Source: Candidatus Heimdallarchaeota archaeon | GTDB lineage: Archaea > Asgardarchaeota > Heimdallarchaeia > Heimdallarchaeales > Kariarchaeaceae | Assembly (NCBI GenBank): GCA_026702845.1 | Contig: JADCLS010000013.1 | Location: forward strand, 1-64,000 | Reading direction: 5' to 3' | DNA length: 64,000 bases | Part shown: piece by piece, positions 61,681 through 64,000 of the stretch | How the letters are laid out: every line of letters starts with the position of its first letter | Position numbering within the stretch: the stretch's first letter is position 1 | Position numbers and translations under genes: made by a program | Notes under the pieces: model-generated | Seen by the model: the letters and a program-made list of their open reading frames with translations, nothing else | What the model was told of the DNA's origin: nothing | Database searches by the model: none

Positions 61681-63909
61681 CTACATGAAATCATCAGACA
61701 AATCTTTTTTGAACTGATCCCTGACAAAATTGGTTTTTAACTCACTCTCAACCTTCTTGAAATGCTCAATGACTTCATCTGTCATTGATGGATGAATTAA
61801 TGCCATGGCATCAGAAATATTCTTGTATGTCACTATTTCTGTATTTAAATTCTCTCTCAATGCATTCATTCCAGCTTCCCTAGCCAAGGCCTCTATATCA
61901 CTTCCAACAAAACCCTCAATCTGATGAGCAATCTCCTCAAGATCGACGTCATCTGATAGGGGCATATTTCTGAAGTAGATATCAAGAATATCTCTTCTCC
62001 CTTCAAATGTTGGAGGACTTACATTGACGAGACGGTCAAATCGTCCAGGTCTCAGCAATGCAGGATCTATCATCAATGGTCGGTTTGTTGATGCAATAAC
62101 AATAACATTATTGAGTACCTCTAACCCATCAATCTCTGTAAGAATCTGTGAGACTACACGCTCAGTAACAGAGTTCTCAGAACCCATACCTCGTTTACTG
62201 GCAATCGCATCTATTTCATCAAAGAATATCACCGTGGGAGATGCCAATCTAGCCTTTCTGAATACCTCTCTAATACCACGCTCTGATTCTCCAACAAATT
62301 TATTTAGGATTTCAGGTCCTTTAATAGATATAAAATTTGCCTCTGCTTCATTAGCAACAGCTTTGGCAAGCATAGTCTTCCCTGTACCTGGAGGACCAAA
62401 GAGCAATATCCCCGTTGGTGGTGTAATCCCCATTCTGGTGAATGCCTCGGGATATTTCAGTGGCCATTCCACTGTTTCCTTGAGTTCATCTATTACAGCC
62501 TCTAAACCACCAATATCCTCATATTTGACATCTGGAACTTCAATAAAAACCTCTCGTAATGCAGAAGGTTGTATCTCAGATGCTGCTTCAGAGATATCAT
62601 CATGAGTTACCTCCATACGTGTCAGAATTTCAGCAGGAATGGTGTCAGCCTCAATATCGATTTCAGGTAAAAATCGTCTGAGAGTGCGCATTGCTCCTTC
62701 TCTTGCAAGTGCTTTTAGGTCTGCACCTACCATACCATGGGTGATCTCTGCAAAGTATTTCAGATCTACATTTTCTGCTAAAGGCATACCTCGAGTATGG
62801 ATCTGCATGATCTCATATCGTCCTTCTGCTGATGGAACTCCGATCTCTATTTCCCTGTCAAACCTACCAGGTCTGCGTAAAGCAGGATCGATTGCAGATT
62901 CTCGATTAGTGGCAGCAATAACAATTACATGACCTCTTCCTGCAATGCCATCCATGCTTGCTAGGAGTTGGGCAACTACACGTCGTTCCACTTCACCTGT
63001 TGTTTCCTCCCTCTTGGGGGCTACACTGTCAATTTCATCAATAAAAATAATAGTTGGAGCTCGTTCCTGTGCCTCTCTGAAAATTGAACGTAATCTCTGC
63101 TCTGATTCACCGTAATATTTTGACATTATCTCAGGACCATTGAGTGTGATGAAGTGTGCATCAGTCTCATTAGCTACAGCCTTGGCAATCATCGTTTTAC
63201 CTACTCCCGGAGGCCCATGTAACAATACGCCCTTTGGAGGATCAATGCCTAGCTTCTCAAAGAGTTCAGGATGTCTTAATGGTAATTCAATCATCTCACG
63301 TAATTTCTGTATGACATCATCAAGACCACCAATATCCTCATAGGATAAATGAGAGGATATGCCTTTCTCATCGAGTGGCTTATCAGAAATTTTTAATTCT
63401 GTATCCTCAGTGATGACCACTATTCCCTCTGGTTTGATTGCTTGAACCACAAATGGATTAGCTCTCCCTAGTACGGGGATCATCACCGTATCTTCCAATG
63501 TTAATGGAAATCCGAGCAATTTTTTCTTCATAAATGCCTCAAAACCCAATTCAAGTGGGTTAGATGCACTTTGTGTCTGTGCAAACAGAACATATTTTGC
63601 TTTCTCAATATTAGCTCTTCTGATAATGACTTTCTCGTTAATACTAGCACCACAATTACCTCGGATCACACCATCCATTCTAATGATATTTCTGTTTAGA
63701 TCCTCAGGATAGGCCGGCCAGGCAATTGCAGCAGTGATTTTCTCTTTTCCGATGATTTCAACCTCATCACCAGTACTAACTCCAATGGCCTTCATTGCTT
63801 TATTGTCTATGCGTATTTTACCTCTGATTACATCTCGATTTTTTGCCTCTGCCACAGATAACTCAATGGTGGGCCTTCCATCTTTAATTTCTTCTTTCTT
63901 TCGTTTCAT
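61681..63909 (-). CDS. cdc48: Cdc48/p97-type AAA ATPase
   Basis: 742 residues. N-terminal double-psi barrel/beta domain (IELSVAEAKNRDVIRGKIRID; RIDGVIRGN-like MDGVIRGNCG), then two AAA modules. D1 has GPPGVGKT (K238) and FIDEIDSVAPKREETTGEVERRVVAQLL; D2 GPPGTGKT (K511) and FFDEIDAIASKRG with arginine fingers. It unfolds proteins, often for the proteasome. The C-terminus is short and lacks the HbYX motif (ends SDDFM). A CGCGA-containing promoter lies upstream. Single gene. Confidence 0.95.
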   Translation of the reverse strand: MKRKKEEIKDGRPTIELSVAEAKNRDVIRGKIRIDNKAMKAIGVSTGDEVEIIGKEKITAAIAWPAYPEDLNRNIIRMDGVIRGNCGASINEKVIIRRANIEKAKYVLFAQTQSASNPLELGFEAFMKKKLLGFPLTLEDTVMIPVLGRANPFVVQAIKPEGIVVITEDTELKISDKPLDEKGISSHLSYEDIGGLDDVIQKLREMIELPLRHPELFEKLGIDPPKGVLLHGPPGVGKTMIAKAVANETDAHFITLNGPEIMSKYYGESEQRLRSIFREAQERAPTIIFIDEIDSVAPKREETTGEVERRVVAQLLASMDGIAGRGHVIVIAATNRESAIDPALRRPGRFDREIEIGVPSAEGRYEIMQIHTRGMPLAENVDLKYFAEITHGMVGADLKALAREGAMRTLRRFLPEIDIEADTIPAEILTRMEVTHDDISEAASEIQPSALREVFIEVPDVKYEDIGGLEAVIDELKETVEWPLKYPEAFTRMGITPPTGILLFGPPGTGKTMLAKAVANEAEANFISIKGPEILNKFVGESERGIREVFRKARLASPTVIFFDEIDAIASKRGMGSENSVTERVVSQILTEIDGLEVLNNVIVIASTNRPLMIDPALLRPGRFDRLVNVSPPTFEGRRDILDIYFRNMPLSDDVDLEEIAHQIEGFVGSDIEALAREAGMNALRENLNTEIVTYKNISDAMALIHPSMTDEVIEHFKKVESELKTNFVRDQFKKDLSDDFM

Positions 63910-63952
63910 GATGAATCACTAGTATTTTCTCTACACAGTAGTATGTAAATTT

Positions 63953-63976
63953 CATTTAAAAAAGACTAACTCGCGA
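63953..63976 (-). promoter_or_regulatory. Promoter of cdc48 with CGCGA element
   Basis: Reading the minus strand, TCGCGA (63976-63971) lies eight bases before a TATA-like TTTTTTAAATG (63963-63953), and the ATG follows at 63909. Confidence 0.5.
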
Positions 63977-64000
63977 TAAAGTTTTATTATTCTAAGATTG

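Noticed and set aside
62024..62605. 193-codon frame antisense to cdc48
   Set aside because: Ser/Ile-rich composition typical of the reverse of an acidic, conserved coding gene; the AAA ATPase on the other strand is certain.
1..64000. CRISPR array, rRNA operon, insertion sequence or prophage
   Set aside because: No regularly spaced repeats, rRNA segments, transposase or integrase motifs were seen in the coding frames or gaps I read.

Overview
The window is archaeal chromosome: A+T-rich, mostly leaderless genes behind TATA boxes, and a full set of archaeal markers. These are ribosomal proteins L1, L10, P1, S19, L22, S3, L29, S17, L14, L24, S4e, L5, S14, S8, L6 and L34e, RNase P subunit Rpp29, the large subunit of DNA polymerase D, a Cdc48-type AAA ATPase, TrmB and Lrp/RAM regulators, an archaeal Oxa1/EMC3 homologue and a box C/D sRNA. 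Several traits (long acidic tails on S3, L24 and P1, a TPR protein with a roadblock-like end, a giant Lhr helicase) would suit an Asgard lineage. That placement is a guess; no rRNA is present to test it.

Layout. 1-10.5 kb is a loose accessory-like region: small zinc-ribbon proteins (one copy broken), a CPBP membrane protease, tautomerase-like and ATC-hydrolase-like enzymes, tRNA-Pro(GGG) plus a decayed or odd second tRNA-Pro-like locus, a SnoaL-like protein, membrane proteins, an MFS transporter and an orphan DNA methyltransferase. 10.5-18 kb is a two-gene operon of a giant Lhr helicase and a large winged-helix partner. 18-20 kb holds the L1-L10-P1 operon. 20-25 kb holds an ATP-grasp/M14 deacylase pair, a pilin-like protein and ThiL. 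25-33 kb is the ribosomal S19-to-L6 cluster, interrupted by an antisense membrane-protein gene and carrying structured leaders. 33-47 kb holds metabolic and signalling genes (IMPase, leucyl aminopeptidase, MCP-like protein, MTA phosphorylase, DegV, phospholipase D with lamin-tail domain, TrmB/RecA-like pair, Trm9-like methyltransferase) and then the conserved EMC3-L34e-Cmk block. 47-64 kb holds HEAT protein, CoaBC, C/D sRNA, lipid kinase, intein-bearing PolD large subunit, DDAH-like hydrolase, endonuclease IV and Cdc48.

How the genes fit together. Most are housekeeping for translation (ribosomal proteins, Rpp29, tRNA, Trm9-like enzyme, sRNA guide) and genome maintenance (PolD, Lhr, endonuclease IV, methyltransferase). 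The most notable non-protein signals are a CGCGA element placed 12-23 bp upstream of the TATA box of five ribosomal promoters, cdc48 and a pilin gene; a textbook C/D sRNA at 49555-49621; a closed multi-helix RNA upstream of rps17; and the tRNA-Pro-like locus with a hairpin inside its T loop. I saw no CRISPR array, complete insertion sequence, rRNA or replication origin.
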